Assembly: GCF_003385455.1 (NCBI RefSeq)
Contig: NZ_QNUF01000018.1
Span: forward strand, 35,157-99,156
Direction: 5' to 3'
Origin: Chryseobacterium rhizosphaerae
GTDB lineage: Bacteria; Bacteroidota; Bacteroidia; Flavobacteriales; Weeksellaceae
Length of the DNA: 64,000 bases
The translations under genes were made by a program, and so were the position numbers. The notes beneath the pieces were generated by a model. It was given only the letters and a program-made list of their open reading frames with translations, had not been told where the DNA came from and ran no database searches. Of this stretch, positions 50,001 to 57,993 are shown piece by piece (the first letter of the stretch is position 1; each line of letters begins with the position of its first letter).

Positions 50001-50042
50001 TTACCCAAAGATTTATCATTGACAAGAAACAGTATCTCAGCC
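50001..50042 (+). pseudogene. Second short rmuC-3'-end-like fragment at the right island edge
   Basis: The 14-codon stretch LPKDLSLTRNSISA is in the same orientation as, and aligns with, the last codons of the 38862 fragment (LLPSLIDNSNISAPES); the DNA 'CATTGACAAGAAACAGTATCTCAGCCC' matches 'TATTGATAATAGCAATATCTCAGCCC' closely. It is too short to stand alone as evidence for a gene. Confidence 0.35.
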
Positions 50043-50132
50043 CTATTTTTTTCAAGATCCTGTTTCAAGATAAGCTATATTTTTAGACATAAACACTTTT
50101 AAAAGTAAAGATATATATTATTTTTTCCTTTA

Positions 50133-50444
50133 TCAGTCTTCTTTAGAGTTTTGTTTTTCCATCAGTTCTCTGATCTTTTTATCTTCCCATTTTTTCATAA
50201 AATTGGTCTTGGGTATAAAAACCGTTACCGCATGGGCAAGGAGACCAATTCCCCAGAATGTCGCTGTAAAGAAGTTTTTAAACTGAAAATAACTTTCTCC
50301 AGGTTTCAGATTGGCACAATTGTACACAACAATCATCGCATTTACAGCAATATAAGCAAATAGATGTCCATAAAAGCCTCTCAATCTGTCTACCTGTTTT
50401 TTAGCGAGCTGGTATTGAATATCATTTTCGTCAAATGTTTCCAT
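50133..50444 (-). CDS. 2TM-domain protein
   Basis: A 103-residue 2TM protein: YQLAKKQVDRLRGFYGHLFAYIAVNAMIVVYNCANL, a linker (KPGESYFQFKNF) and TATFWGIGLLAHAVTVFIPKT with a charged KKWEDKKIRELMEKQNSKED tail. Its ATG lies 14 bases inside the kinase's coding end (50431-50444), so it is translationally coupled to the kinase. It is the only 2TM gene on the kinase side of the island. Confidence 0.88.
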   Translation of the reverse strand: METFDENDIQYQLAKKQVDRLRGFYGHLFAYIAVNAMIVVYNCANLKPGESYFQFKNFFTATFWGIGLLAHAVTVFIPKTNFMKKWEDKKIRELMEKQNSKED

Positions 50445-51762
50445 TATTTCTGTTCTTTTGTTGATTCATAATTTCTCTAATCTTCTTTTCCTGCCAGGAC
50501 TCCCCAATGCCAAAGACCTGAAACGCATGGGAAGCCAGGCCAATTCCCCATCCCAGTGCCGGAAACCAAAACCAGTGACTGCGGCTTCCCGTAAAGAGAT
50601 TGATAAAAATTAAAAAGGGAATAATAATGCAATAAGAAATCAGGTTGGTATAAAATCCTTTGATTTCTTTTACTCTTTTTTGTGCTCTTTTGTATGCTTT
50701 TATTTCATCATCAGGTTTTACACTGACAATATTGGGTTTAGCTGAAAGCATCGGAAGTTTTACTTTAAAATAATCTTCTGATTTTTCAATAAAAACATTC
50801 CTTTTGGTAAGGAGAGCATAGCGCTGTACGATATTGGAAAGTCCTATCCCTGAGCTTTCTTTGATCTGCTCCCTGACCTGAAGGTTATTTTCGATGCAGA
50901 GGGTTCCTCCATCTGAAAATATTCTGATGACCAAAGGTTTTGAGGAAGTAGCAAAATTATGTTTGATACAGTTTTCCAATAATAGCTGGAGCGAGAGTGG
51001 AACCACATATTTCTGATAGTCTTCTTTGGCAACATCGAAGACAAAATCTACACTGTCTTCAAATCTTGTCTTTAAAAGGTTACAATAGGTTTTTGCAAAT
51101 TCTATTTCATCTTCTACCGTCACCAGTTCTTTGTCTTTCTGTTCAAGTACATAGCGGTAAATCTTAGACATTGAGGCGGTAAATTTCTGGGCCTGCTGTG
51201 GGTTTTCATCAATCAGAGAGCTGAGAACATTCAATGAATTAAAAAGAAAATGAGGGTCAAGCTGGTTCTTTAAACTTTCAAACTGTGCATTGGCAGACTT
51301 TGCAATAAGCTTCTGCTCCACCACTTCTTTCCGGGATGTTTTCTTCAGTTCCTCCATGAATCCTTTTGCATGGAGAAAGGCAGAGATAAGCAATGCTACA
51401 TTTATGGTAAACCAATTGATAAAATTATATTTTTCCGAAAAAAATGTTTCTGTAGTCACCGCTTTCTGGATCAGTACAAAATTGACATAATTACAAAAAT
51501 AAACCAGCACAAAATTCAGGATAAGAATAGAGGCAATACTTAAAATTGCTCTTTTCGTTGTTGCTTCTGCCCAGGGAATTCTTTTATTCAGAAAGCTGTT
51601 AAGCATTCCATTTCCCCCTCCCAACACGAAAGAATACAGCATGGAAATAAGGATTGTATACAGGAAATTCTCGATGGTCTTTTCTGATGTAAAGGCAAAA
51701 AAGAAAAACATGGATACGGCCAGAGAGACCCAAAACAAGGTTATAAAATTATTACGCTTCAT
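50431..51762 (-). CDS. LytS-like sensor histidine kinase with C-terminal 2TM domain
   Basis: A 443-residue membrane kinase. Four N-terminal helices (about residues 9-130) are followed by the His_kinase box ANAQFESLKNQLDPHFLFNSLNVLSSLIDENP (phospho-His at about 171) and the ATP-binding region with LQLLLENCIKHNFA (N box) and SSGIGLSNIVQRYALL (G box). The final 85 residues form a fused 2TM domain (DEIKAYKRAQKRVKEIKGFYTNLISY...ALGWGIGLASHAFQVF...WQEKKIREIM), an unusual fusion. Its partner regulator is at 37151; the pair was split by an 11-kb island. Confidence 0.93.
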   Translation of the reverse strand: MKRNNFITLFWVSLAVSMFFFFAFTSEKTIENFLYTILISMLYSFVLGGGNGMLNSFLNKRIPWAEATTKRAILSIASILILNFVLVYFCNYVNFVLIQKAVTTETFFSEKYNFINWFTINVALLISAFLHAKGFMEELKKTSRKEVVEQKLIAKSANAQFESLKNQLDPHFLFNSLNVLSSLIDENPQQAQKFTASMSKIYRYVLEQKDKELVTVEDEIEFAKTYCNLLKTRFEDSVDFVFDVAKEDYQKYVVPLSLQLLLENCIKHNFATSSKPLVIRIFSDGGTLCIENNLQVREQIKESSGIGLSNIVQRYALLTKRNVFIEKSEDYFKVKLPMLSAKPNIVSVKPDDEIKAYKRAQKRVKEIKGFYTNLISYCIIIPFLIFINLFTGSRSHWFWFPALGWGIGLASHAFQVFGIGESWQEKKIREIMNQQKNRNNGNI

Positions 51763-51778
51763 GATCGTTTTCTTAGCT

Positions 51779-51850
51779 CAAAATTAGTTTTTATTAAAGG
51801 TATCAAAAATTATTTCTTACCGAAAGGCTGGTTTTTAATCCTGAATGGTA
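51779..51850 (-). promoter_or_regulatory. Promoter and double LytTR-like box upstream of the kinase-2TM transcript
   Basis: Plus-strand boxes TTACCGAAAGGCT (51817-51829) and ATCCTGAATGGTA (51838-51850), 21 bp apart. The minus-strand TAATTTTG at 51779-51786 is an exact TAnnTTTG, 30 nt from the nearer box. Confidence 0.75.
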
Positions 51851-51852
51851 TA

Positions 51853-51881
51853 AAAAAACCTTCATGGGATGAAGGTTTTTT
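51853..51881 (-). terminator. Terminator of the TonB-receptor/exported-protein transcript
   Basis: AAAAAACCTTCAT and ATGAAGGTTTTTT (51853-51865/51869-51881) pair perfectly around GGG. On the minus strand it is followed by TTATACC, ending the transcript that comes from 52598. It lies just upstream of the kinase's double box. Confidence 0.85.
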
Positions 51882-51938
51882 GAGTTAATCGGTTTTAAGC
51901 CTTAGAGACATCCTTTTCCTGCTCTTCTGCTGGTGTTT

Positions 51939-52598
51939 TTATTTGGTTTTCTCAACAGGAAGGCTGATAAAGTATTCTGCTTCGGATCTTCCCCAATTGG
52001 GATCCAGTGCGGTCTTAAGCTTGTAGTTATTATATTTGACCAATGCTTCTTTAAACAATTCCAGCCCTTTTGTTTTGCTTCCGCCATACTGTTCAGGCGT
52101 AAAATAAATGTCTTCGGCTTTAATCAGGGCAATTCTGGGATTAGCAGCATCCAGTTTTTCGGCAATATTAAGTTCTTCTGAAGCTCTTGCCCCATCGGTC
52201 ATAAAACGTTGCGCAGGGTTGACCATCATTCTTAGTGAATTAGCCATTTTCTTCAACAGATGAATTTCAGCATTATCAGCTCCTGCAAGACTTTGAGCCA
52301 GCCCAAGAAATTTTTCTGCCTGTGATGCCACGCCATCAAGCTCCTGCATATTCCCGTTTCTCATCATCACCCTTCCTTTTTGAATCTGAGAAAAAGCGGC
52401 ATAATAGGGAGGCAGCCACTGTGAGCTTTCTTTACTTCCTATTCTCTCAAAATCGTTGGCCAGGGTCTGAAAATCCTCCGGTGTTTTACAGGTTTCTATT
52501 TTAGCTATTTTTTCAGTCATGATTTTTTCATAATCTGTCTGTGCAAAAGCAGTTAAACTCATACAAGCTAAAGCAAAGCTTAAAAGGTATTTTTTCAT
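51939..52598 (-). CDS. Secreted TPR-like helical protein
   Basis: A 219-residue exported protein: signal peptide MKKYLLSFALACMSLTAFAQ and a mature part of amphipathic helices (YEKIMTEKIAKIETCKTPEDFQTLANDFERIG; PPYYAAFSQIQKGRVMMRNG; AEKFLGLAQSLAGADNAEIHLLKKMANSLRMMVNP; LNIAEKLDAANPRIALIKAEDIYFTPEQYGG; LELFKEALVKYNNYKLKTALDPNWGRSEAEYF). The repeated helix pairs resemble tetratricopeptide repeats. It is 48 bases behind the TonB-dependent receptor and is probably its partner lipoprotein-like/periplasmic component. Confidence 0.75.
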   Translation of the reverse strand: MKKYLLSFALACMSLTAFAQTDYEKIMTEKIAKIETCKTPEDFQTLANDFERIGSKESSQWLPPYYAAFSQIQKGRVMMRNGNMQELDGVASQAEKFLGLAQSLAGADNAEIHLLKKMANSLRMMVNPAQRFMTDGARASEELNIAEKLDAANPRIALIKAEDIYFTPEQYGGSKTKGLELFKEALVKYNNYKLKTALDPNWGRSEAEYFISLPVEKTK

Positions 52599-52646
52599 TA
52601 TATTATTTTTTAAAAGTTAGTTAAATGGTTGGTCTAAGGTAGACTT

Positions 52647-54893
52647 TTATAGGTTATTATTAATAGCATCTTCTGTTTTATCGACTCCAAAGCTGATAAA
52701 TGCTCCAACAAATACAAAGGTATTGACAGGGGGAACAACTGCTGAGCTTCGTGAGCCATCCACAGAAAAATTGTACCCATATACATTTTTTGATCCTAAA
52801 ACATTGGAAACACTTAATACCAGCACCGTAAATGCTTTTGCGTCTTTTTTTCCAAGATTCGGAAGGTAATTGATGCTGAAATTAAGGGCATTATAATCTT
52901 TCAGTCTTCCCTCATTTCTGGTATAATTAATGGCTTTTCCGTTATCAAACGTAGAAGCAATATCGTAATAGGGACGGCCTTTAGCATAGGTATAAGAAAG
53001 GTTCACTCCCATTTTCCACTCCGGAATAAATCTTTTAACAACGGCTGAAAGGGTATGTTCTGCTGCAAAATTTGGTTTTAAACTCACCGGATAATTAAGG
53101 AAATCTCTTTTTGAATCCAGGAATGAATAGGTAACCCAGTAATCAATATTCTTGAATGTCTTTTTGTTGTCTCTCCAAAACAGTTCCAGTCCTTTTGCAT
53201 ATCCGTAACCATCGTTATTCAGAGCCGTCTGAATCTGTTGATTTTGTTCTTTTCCCGGGATAACATTAAATGTTTTAATCAGCTGATCATATTTTTTATA
53301 GAAAGCTTCAAGGCGTAAACTTCTTCCTTCTGAACTTCTTTGCACCTGGAAAACAAAATGTTGTGAGTTCTGAAAACCTAATTCTGCCGGGCCATTGATA
53401 TATTTGCTTTCAGGATTCTGATAAAAAAGTCCGTAAGCCAAAGAGGTTGTCCAGTCTCTTGCAAGACGATAGGCTAATGCAAAACGGGGTGCAATATTAC
53501 TTTTTCCCAGAAAAGAAGAATGCTCAGCCCTCACCCCTATTTTTGCAGATAATGCATTACTGAATCCAAGGTCTGTTTCTACAAAAGCTGAAGAAATTAA
53601 GTCTTTATAATTCTTCTGCACCTCTTCAAAATTGAGTTTTTCATTGGTGTTATTCAGTTCAAAACCTCCTCTTACCGCACTGATCTTATTAATCTTTCTC
53701 TCGAGTACTGCTTTAAAATTGATATAATTTCCATCTGTCAGCAGTTTTGTTCTATCTGATTCTCTTTCCTGAGTTTCTGTAGAAAAATTAAGATCTGATT
53801 CATTATAGGAATACGAGCCTCCTACATTTAGCAGGTATTTTCCAAATTTCTGTCTGAACGATAGGTTATGGTAGGTATTTTTCCCTTTGAGTCTTACCAG
53901 TCCAAAGTCGTATTCCGGCTCAAGACTTTCTGACCTCACTCCCATTGTATTGGAATTGTACATTCCGTAATACTTAAAAAAGCCTCCTGATTTTGTTTTA
54001 ACTCTAAAATTCAGGTCACCGTTAAGTCCATGCGGAGCATCAATAAAATTTGTATTGAAATTAAGGGCTTTCTGCATCAGGCTTAAAATTGAATATCCTA
54101 CAGAAGCGCCAAAGGAATAGTCTTTTTTAGCGCCTAATTTTTGAAATCCGGCACTCAAAAAAATGGGAGAAATCCCAATATCATAAGAACTCTGATCCGG
54201 AAGGTCAACACTTTCCAACATCAGCACACCGGAAAGGGCCTGGCCATAAAGAGCAGAATATCCGCCACTTGAAAATATATTCCCTTTAAAAAGAGAGGTA
54301 TTGAACTGGTCTCTTCCTGCAATTCCGGGGATAGAATTAGAGAAATAATTATTGATCAGGCTTCCATCCATAAAAATCCTGGATTCTGTTCCTGTCCCTC
54401 CCCTGATAAAAAGGCCTCCGGATTCACCTACTTTCTGAACTCCCGGAAGATAGTTTAATGCTGAAGATATCTGCCCATCTGCCCCTGCTGTGGTATAAAT
54501 ATCAATAGGAGTAAGCAGTGCGGTAGCCCTTTTCTTATCACTTGCTTCTATAGATCCTGCAGAAACTACTACCGCATCAATCTCACTGATCTGCTCCTTC
54601 AGATCTGCATTTACAGCAACAGATTGATTTTCAATAACAATGGATTTTTCAACGGTTTCATATTTTGGATGTGTAAAGGTGAGGATATGGCTTCCTTTTT
54701 CGGAGGTTTCAAAAGAAAAGTTTCCCTGCCCATCCGTTGTAGCTCCATCATAAGTATCTTTGAGTGTAACGTTTACCTCACTTATTCCCTTATTTTTAAA
54801 AGCTACCCTTCCTGAGACTTTTACCTGGGCATATCCCATTATAAAAGCTAAAAAGAAAAATAGGAATAGTAATTTTTGTCCTTGTATTTTCAT
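52647..54893 (-). CDS. TonB-dependent receptor with carboxypeptidase-like N-terminal domain
   Basis: A 748-residue outer-membrane transporter. The signal peptide (QKLLFLFFFLAFIMGYAQ) is followed by a CarboxypepD-reg-like beta domain (VKVSGRVAFKNKGISEVNVTLKDTYDGATTDGQGNFSFETSEKG), a plug (VVVSAGSIEASDKKRA..., SSALNYLPGVQKVGESGGLFIRGGTGTESRIFMDGS) and a barrel of about 22 strands to the end. The substrate is unknown. The ORF is open from 54962, but the ATG at 54893 (MKIQGQKLLF) is the family-like start, since the signal peptide follows it and a promoter lies inside the longer extension. It is first in the transcript and controlled by a double LytTR-like box. Confidence 0.9.
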   Translation of the reverse strand: MKIQGQKLLFLFFFLAFIMGYAQVKVSGRVAFKNKGISEVNVTLKDTYDGATTDGQGNFSFETSEKGSHILTFTHPKYETVEKSIVIENQSVAVNADLKEQISEIDAVVVSAGSIEASDKKRATALLTPIDIYTTAGADGQISSALNYLPGVQKVGESGGLFIRGGTGTESRIFMDGSLINNYFSNSIPGIAGRDQFNTSLFKGNIFSSGGYSALYGQALSGVLMLESVDLPDQSSYDIGISPIFLSAGFQKLGAKKDYSFGASVGYSILSLMQKALNFNTNFIDAPHGLNGDLNFRVKTKSGGFFKYYGMYNSNTMGVRSESLEPEYDFGLVRLKGKNTYHNLSFRQKFGKYLLNVGGSYSYNESDLNFSTETQERESDRTKLLTDGNYINFKAVLERKINKISAVRGGFELNNTNEKLNFEEVQKNYKDLISSAFVETDLGFSNALSAKIGVRAEHSSFLGKSNIAPRFALAYRLARDWTTSLAYGLFYQNPESKYINGPAELGFQNSQHFVFQVQRSSEGRSLRLEAFYKKYDQLIKTFNVIPGKEQNQQIQTALNNDGYGYAKGLELFWRDNKKTFKNIDYWVTYSFLDSKRDFLNYPVSLKPNFAAEHTLSAVVKRFIPEWKMGVNLSYTYAKGRPYYDIASTFDNGKAINYTRNEGRLKDYNALNFSINYLPNLGKKDAKAFTVLVLSVSNVLGSKNVYGYNFSVDGSRSSAVVPPVNTFVFVGAFISFGVDKTEDAINNNL

Positions 54894-54910
54894 GGTTCTA
54901 ATTTCTTGGT

Positions 54911-54982
54911 CAAAAATATTACAAGAAATGCCTTTTTGTAAAAAAAATTTACTGAAAGGCATAGTTTGGTTACTGAATGGAA
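54911..54982 (-). promoter_or_regulatory. Promoter and double LytTR-like box upstream of the TonB receptor
   Basis: Plus-strand boxes TTACTGAAAGGCA (54949-54961) and TTACTGAATGGAA (54970-54982), 21 bp apart. The minus-strand TATTTTTG at 54911-54918 is an exact TAnnTTTG, 30 nt from the nearer box. The far box ends two bases before the stop of the AraC-type gene. Confidence 0.75.
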
Positions 54983-54984
54983 AA

Positions 54985-55908
54985 TTAGTGAATAGGGATA
55001 CAGAAATCTACAATCATTTTTCCTTCGGGATGTTCTTTAAAGTTGGAATGATAGATTTCAAAAGGGAATGTTTTCCTCATGGAATACCCGTGTTTATTCA
55101 TCCATAAAAACAAGGATACCCAACATTGTTCAAAGTCATGAAGCGTTACTTCTCCTCTTCCAATAACAAATTTTCCGGCATCGATACTTTCAGAAAATAT
55201 CTCTCCCTGAGCCTTATCCAGTTTTTCATCCAATAACATACAGGCATGAATTCTGACTTTATCCGCAGGGGTAATTTTAAAGCTATCATGATACACAGAA
55301 ATCATTTTAACATTTTCTCCCGGAAACAGGTTTTTCTTTTTTGCCCAGTCTATGAGAATATTGTAAGAGGGCTCCACCTGGGCCAACCCAAGACTCATCA
55401 CTGCTGCCAGATTCATTTCCGGCATTTCTTTTACTTCGATTTTTAAGTTCATTGTAGTCCAATTTAATAGGTTTTCAATACTGCAAATGTATTGGCTGAA
55501 AACCGTATCAACTTGTCCGTTCTTGCTTTGTGTTTGTAAAATCTTGTGAAATGTTTCAGGTGCTGACTTACGGAATTCAGATGGAGGAACTCCATAATAT
55601 TTTTTGAATGTTTTACTAAAAACCGAATGGCTTGAGAATCCAAGATCGAAATAAATGTCTTTAATCTCAGCCTCTTTATGCACCGCCAGGTAGAAAGCAC
55701 TCTTTTCTATTTTCTTTCTGATAATATAGTTCTGAAGTGTTTCTCCTGTAATAAGTTTAAATATTCTGTGAAAATGGAAAGGAGAATAGGCACTGACCTC
55801 TGCTATTTTTTCCAAAGAGAGGTCCGTGTCAAGATGATTGTCAATATAGTGGATCACTTTTATGATCCGTTTTTTATATTCTTCCAAATCAAAAGTACTG
55901 ATCTGCAA
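54985..55908 (-). CDS. AraC-family regulator with GyrI-like effector-binding domain
   Basis: A 307-residue transcription factor. An N-terminal pair of AraC helix-turn-helices (VIHYIDNHLDTDLSLEKIAEVSAYSPFHFHRIFKLITGETLQNYI; IKDIYFDLGFSSHSVFSKTFKKYYGVPPSEFRKS) is followed by a GyrI/BmrR-like ligand-binding domain (VKEMPEMNLAAVMSLGLAQV; GENVKMISVYHDSFKITPADKVRIHACMLLDEKL; WVSLFLWMNKHGYSMRKTFPFEIY). HTH-first AraC proteins of this form often control drug or metabolite exporters. It lies 45 bases from the MFS exporter's stop on the same strand, but downstream of it, so it may be in that transcript. Confidence 0.9.
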   Translation of the reverse strand: MQISTFDLEEYKKRIIKVIHYIDNHLDTDLSLEKIAEVSAYSPFHFHRIFKLITGETLQNYIIRKKIEKSAFYLAVHKEAEIKDIYFDLGFSSHSVFSKTFKKYYGVPPSEFRKSAPETFHKILQTQSKNGQVDTVFSQYICSIENLLNWTTMNLKIEVKEMPEMNLAAVMSLGLAQVEPSYNILIDWAKKKNLFPGENVKMISVYHDSFKITPADKVRIHACMLLDEKLDKAQGEIFSESIDAGKFVIGRGEVTLHDFEQCWVSLFLWMNKHGYSMRKTFPFEIYHSNFKEHPEGKMIVDFCIPIH

Positions 55909-55953
55909 AGATATTGATGTAGTACAATCTGCAGTTGTCTTTTATTGCTGTTT

Positions 55954-57168
55954 TTAAGATTTTTCGTTTTTTATTGCAGCGTACACACAGAAACTCCCAA
56001 TTGAGGCCAAAACAGAAGCTAAGACAAAAGGAGCTCCACTGAAAATCACGGGGCTATGGCTAGATGTAAAGTAAGCGAATACATTGGTCATTAGCAAAGG
56101 TCCAAAAACAGCAGTAATGCTGCCAATACTCGACAATCCTCCCTGAAGGAGCCCTTGCTTGTTATCAGGAACTTTGGAAGAAATTACACTTTGAAGTATT
56201 GGGGTAGCCATCCCTCCTAATGCATAAGGAACCATGACGGCAAAAGCCATCCATGACTTAGTTATTAACCCAAATAATAGCAGACTGACGCAGTAAATAA
56301 ACATGCAAATCATGATTGATTTCTTCTGCCCCAGCTTATTGATAAATAATCCAATAAACAGCCCCTGGGATATCACCATTAAAACGCCAAAAAACCCTAA
56401 TGAATATCCTATCATATCCGCCTTCCAGTTAAACTTTTCCATCCCATATACATTCCAGGTGCTCTGCATAGCATGACCCGCCAAAGCGATGAATACAAAA
56501 GCAACAATCAGTGAAGGAGCCAATATCTCTTTTTTAATGCTTTTGATAGCTCCTATGGGATTGGCCGTTTTCCAGGAAAAAGGTCTTCTGTTGCTTTCTT
56601 TAAGAGATTCAGGCAATACAAAAACGCCATACATAAAATTAAGAAGACTCAGCCCGGCAGCGGCATAGAAAGGGATTCGTTCACCATACTGCCCCAGCAA
56701 TCCTCCAATCACAGGTCCTATGATTAATCCAAGCCCGGCAACGGCACTTATCATTCCGAAATTCTGACTTTTCTTTTCAGGTGTACTGATATCTGAAACA
56801 TATGCAGTAGCAGTAGTCATGCTGGATCCCATAATTCCTGTTATTATCCGCCCCACAAACAACCACATAAGGTTTGGTGCAAATGCAAGAATCAGATAAT
56901 CTATTCCGAGTCCCAATAGAGACCATAAAAGTACAGGTCTTCGTCCGAAGCGGTCACTAAGATTCCCCAGGATTGGGGCAAATATAAACTGCATTAAGGC
57001 ATATATTGATATAAACCACCCTATATACTGTGTTGTCGTACTTAAATCTCCATTTGACAGCTTCAAAATAAGGGTAGGCAGCACGGGAGCAACGATCCCT
57101 ATTCCAATGATATCAATCAGGATGGTGATAAAAATAAAAACCAATGCGTAATCTTTTTTTCTTTGCAT
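55954..57168 (-). CDS. TetA-like MFS exporter
   Basis: A 404-residue 12-helix major facilitator of the DHA1 drug:H+ antiporter type. GNLSDRFGRRPVLL (loop 2-3, G-x-x-x-D-x-x-G-R-R) and GRIITGIMGSSMTTATAYVSDISTPEKKSQNFGMISAVAGLGLIIGPVIGG (helices 4-5 with the antiporter motif C) are typical of TetA-like proteins. Annotated relatives are often called tetracycline-resistance MFS proteins; here the position beside NRPS, thioesterase and AraC-type genes suggests export of the locus's product. No resistance claim is made. Confidence 0.9.
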   Translation of the reverse strand: MQRKKDYALVFIFITILIDIIGIGIVAPVLPTLILKLSNGDLSTTTQYIGWFISIYALMQFIFAPILGNLSDRFGRRPVLLWSLLGLGIDYLILAFAPNLMWLFVGRIITGIMGSSMTTATAYVSDISTPEKKSQNFGMISAVAGLGLIIGPVIGGLLGQYGERIPFYAAAGLSLLNFMYGVFVLPESLKESNRRPFSWKTANPIGAIKSIKKEILAPSLIVAFVFIALAGHAMQSTWNVYGMEKFNWKADMIGYSLGFFGVLMVISQGLFIGLFINKLGQKKSIMICMFIYCVSLLLFGLITKSWMAFAVMVPYALGGMATPILQSVISSKVPDNKQGLLQGGLSSIGSITAVFGPLLMTNVFAYFTSSHSPVIFSGAPFVLASVLASIGSFCVYAAIKNEKS

Positions 57169-57211
57169 AAGTAGGGGTTGTTTTTTTAAAGTAAGTATGA
57201 ATATTTTACAA

Positions 57212-57931
57212 TTAAGCTATCGCTGCATTCATTAGATTTTTAATGACTTGCGCAATGTAATTGAAGTTTTGATTGATAAAGAAATGGTTCCCGTTTACGA
57301 TCTGACATTCACATTCGGATTCCGTATAATGAGCCCAGTTTCTTATGTTCAGGGCATATCGTTCATTTTTTCCCATTACAGCAAAAACGGGAGTCTGTAT
57401 TTTTTCATAAAACGGAATATTTTCCTTGTTCTCCAGCAATCCGAAGTCTGCTCTTAGCACGGGTTCAAAAAAGTCCAGTAATTCTTCAAACTCCATGATT
57501 TCATCCGAAAGCCCACCCAATTTTCTTACCTCCATAAAGAACTCTGTTCTTGGCAGTCCCGCAATAGGTGGGTTATTTTTTATTTTGGGGCCAGGATATC
57601 CTGTTGGAACAAAATAGGCGGGAGCATCCATAGATTCTTCCATTGCAAGACAAATCTCATGTCCTAAAATAGCTCCCATACTATGGCCGTATATGAGGTA
57701 TGGAACTTCTTTTTTCCGCTCTTTTTTTACCTGGCTCAACAGATCTGCTACAGCATCCTGTTTATTTTTTAAAAAGGATGCTGTCATACGATCTCCTCTA
57801 CCCGGAAGTTCGGGGGTTACTACCTGAAAAAAGGGTTCCAAATTTTCAATCAGCGGACGGAAGGAATTTTTGTCTCCGCCTGCGTAATGCAATAAAAATA
57901 CCTGCGGTTTATATGATGTTGTTCTGTTCAT
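57212..57931 (-). CDS. Type II thioesterase of the NRPS/PKS class
   Basis: A 239-residue alpha/beta-hydrolase of the GrsT/SrfD type. FLLHYAGGDKNSFRPLIENLEPFFQVVTPELPGRGDRM (start with the oxyanion region), PYLIYGHSMGAILGHEICLAME (nucleophile G-H-S-M-G, about residues 80-101), the FFEPVLRADFGLLE segment and VNGNHFFINQNFNYIAQVI (catalytic His) are all present. Such enzymes remove wrong or stalled acyl groups from carrier domains. It lies directly after the NRPS on the same strand (62-base gap), so it is its editing partner. The 57959-57990 hairpin falls in the gap. Confidence 0.92.
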   Translation of the reverse strand: MNRTTSYKPQVFLLHYAGGDKNSFRPLIENLEPFFQVVTPELPGRGDRMTASFLKNKQDAVADLLSQVKKERKKEVPYLIYGHSMGAILGHEICLAMEESMDAPAYFVPTGYPGPKIKNNPPIAGLPRTEFFMEVRKLGGLSDEIMEFEELLDFFEPVLRADFGLLENKENIPFYEKIQTPVFAVMGKNERYALNIRNWAHYTESECECQIVNGNHFFINQNFNYIAQVIKNLMNAAIA

Positions 57932-57958
57932 AGGTTTTCTTTAGTGTGTGTAGTTTAG

Positions 57959-57990
57959 AACATGGGAGATCTCTTACCATCTCCCATGTT
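57959..57990. repeat. Hairpin between the NRPS and thioesterase genes
   Basis: AACATGGGAGAT (57959-57970) pairs perfectly with ATCTCCCATGTT (57979-57990) around 8 nt. The T run follows on the plus strand only, although both genes are on the minus strand, so it is not an obvious terminator for this transcript; it may slow or stabilise the RNA at the gene junction. Confidence 0.6.
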
Positions 57991-57993
57991 TTT

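Noticed and set aside
55954..57168. MFS gene as a tetracycline-resistance determinant
   Set aside because: TetA-like motifs are shared by many exporters; the biosynthetic neighbourhood points to product export instead.
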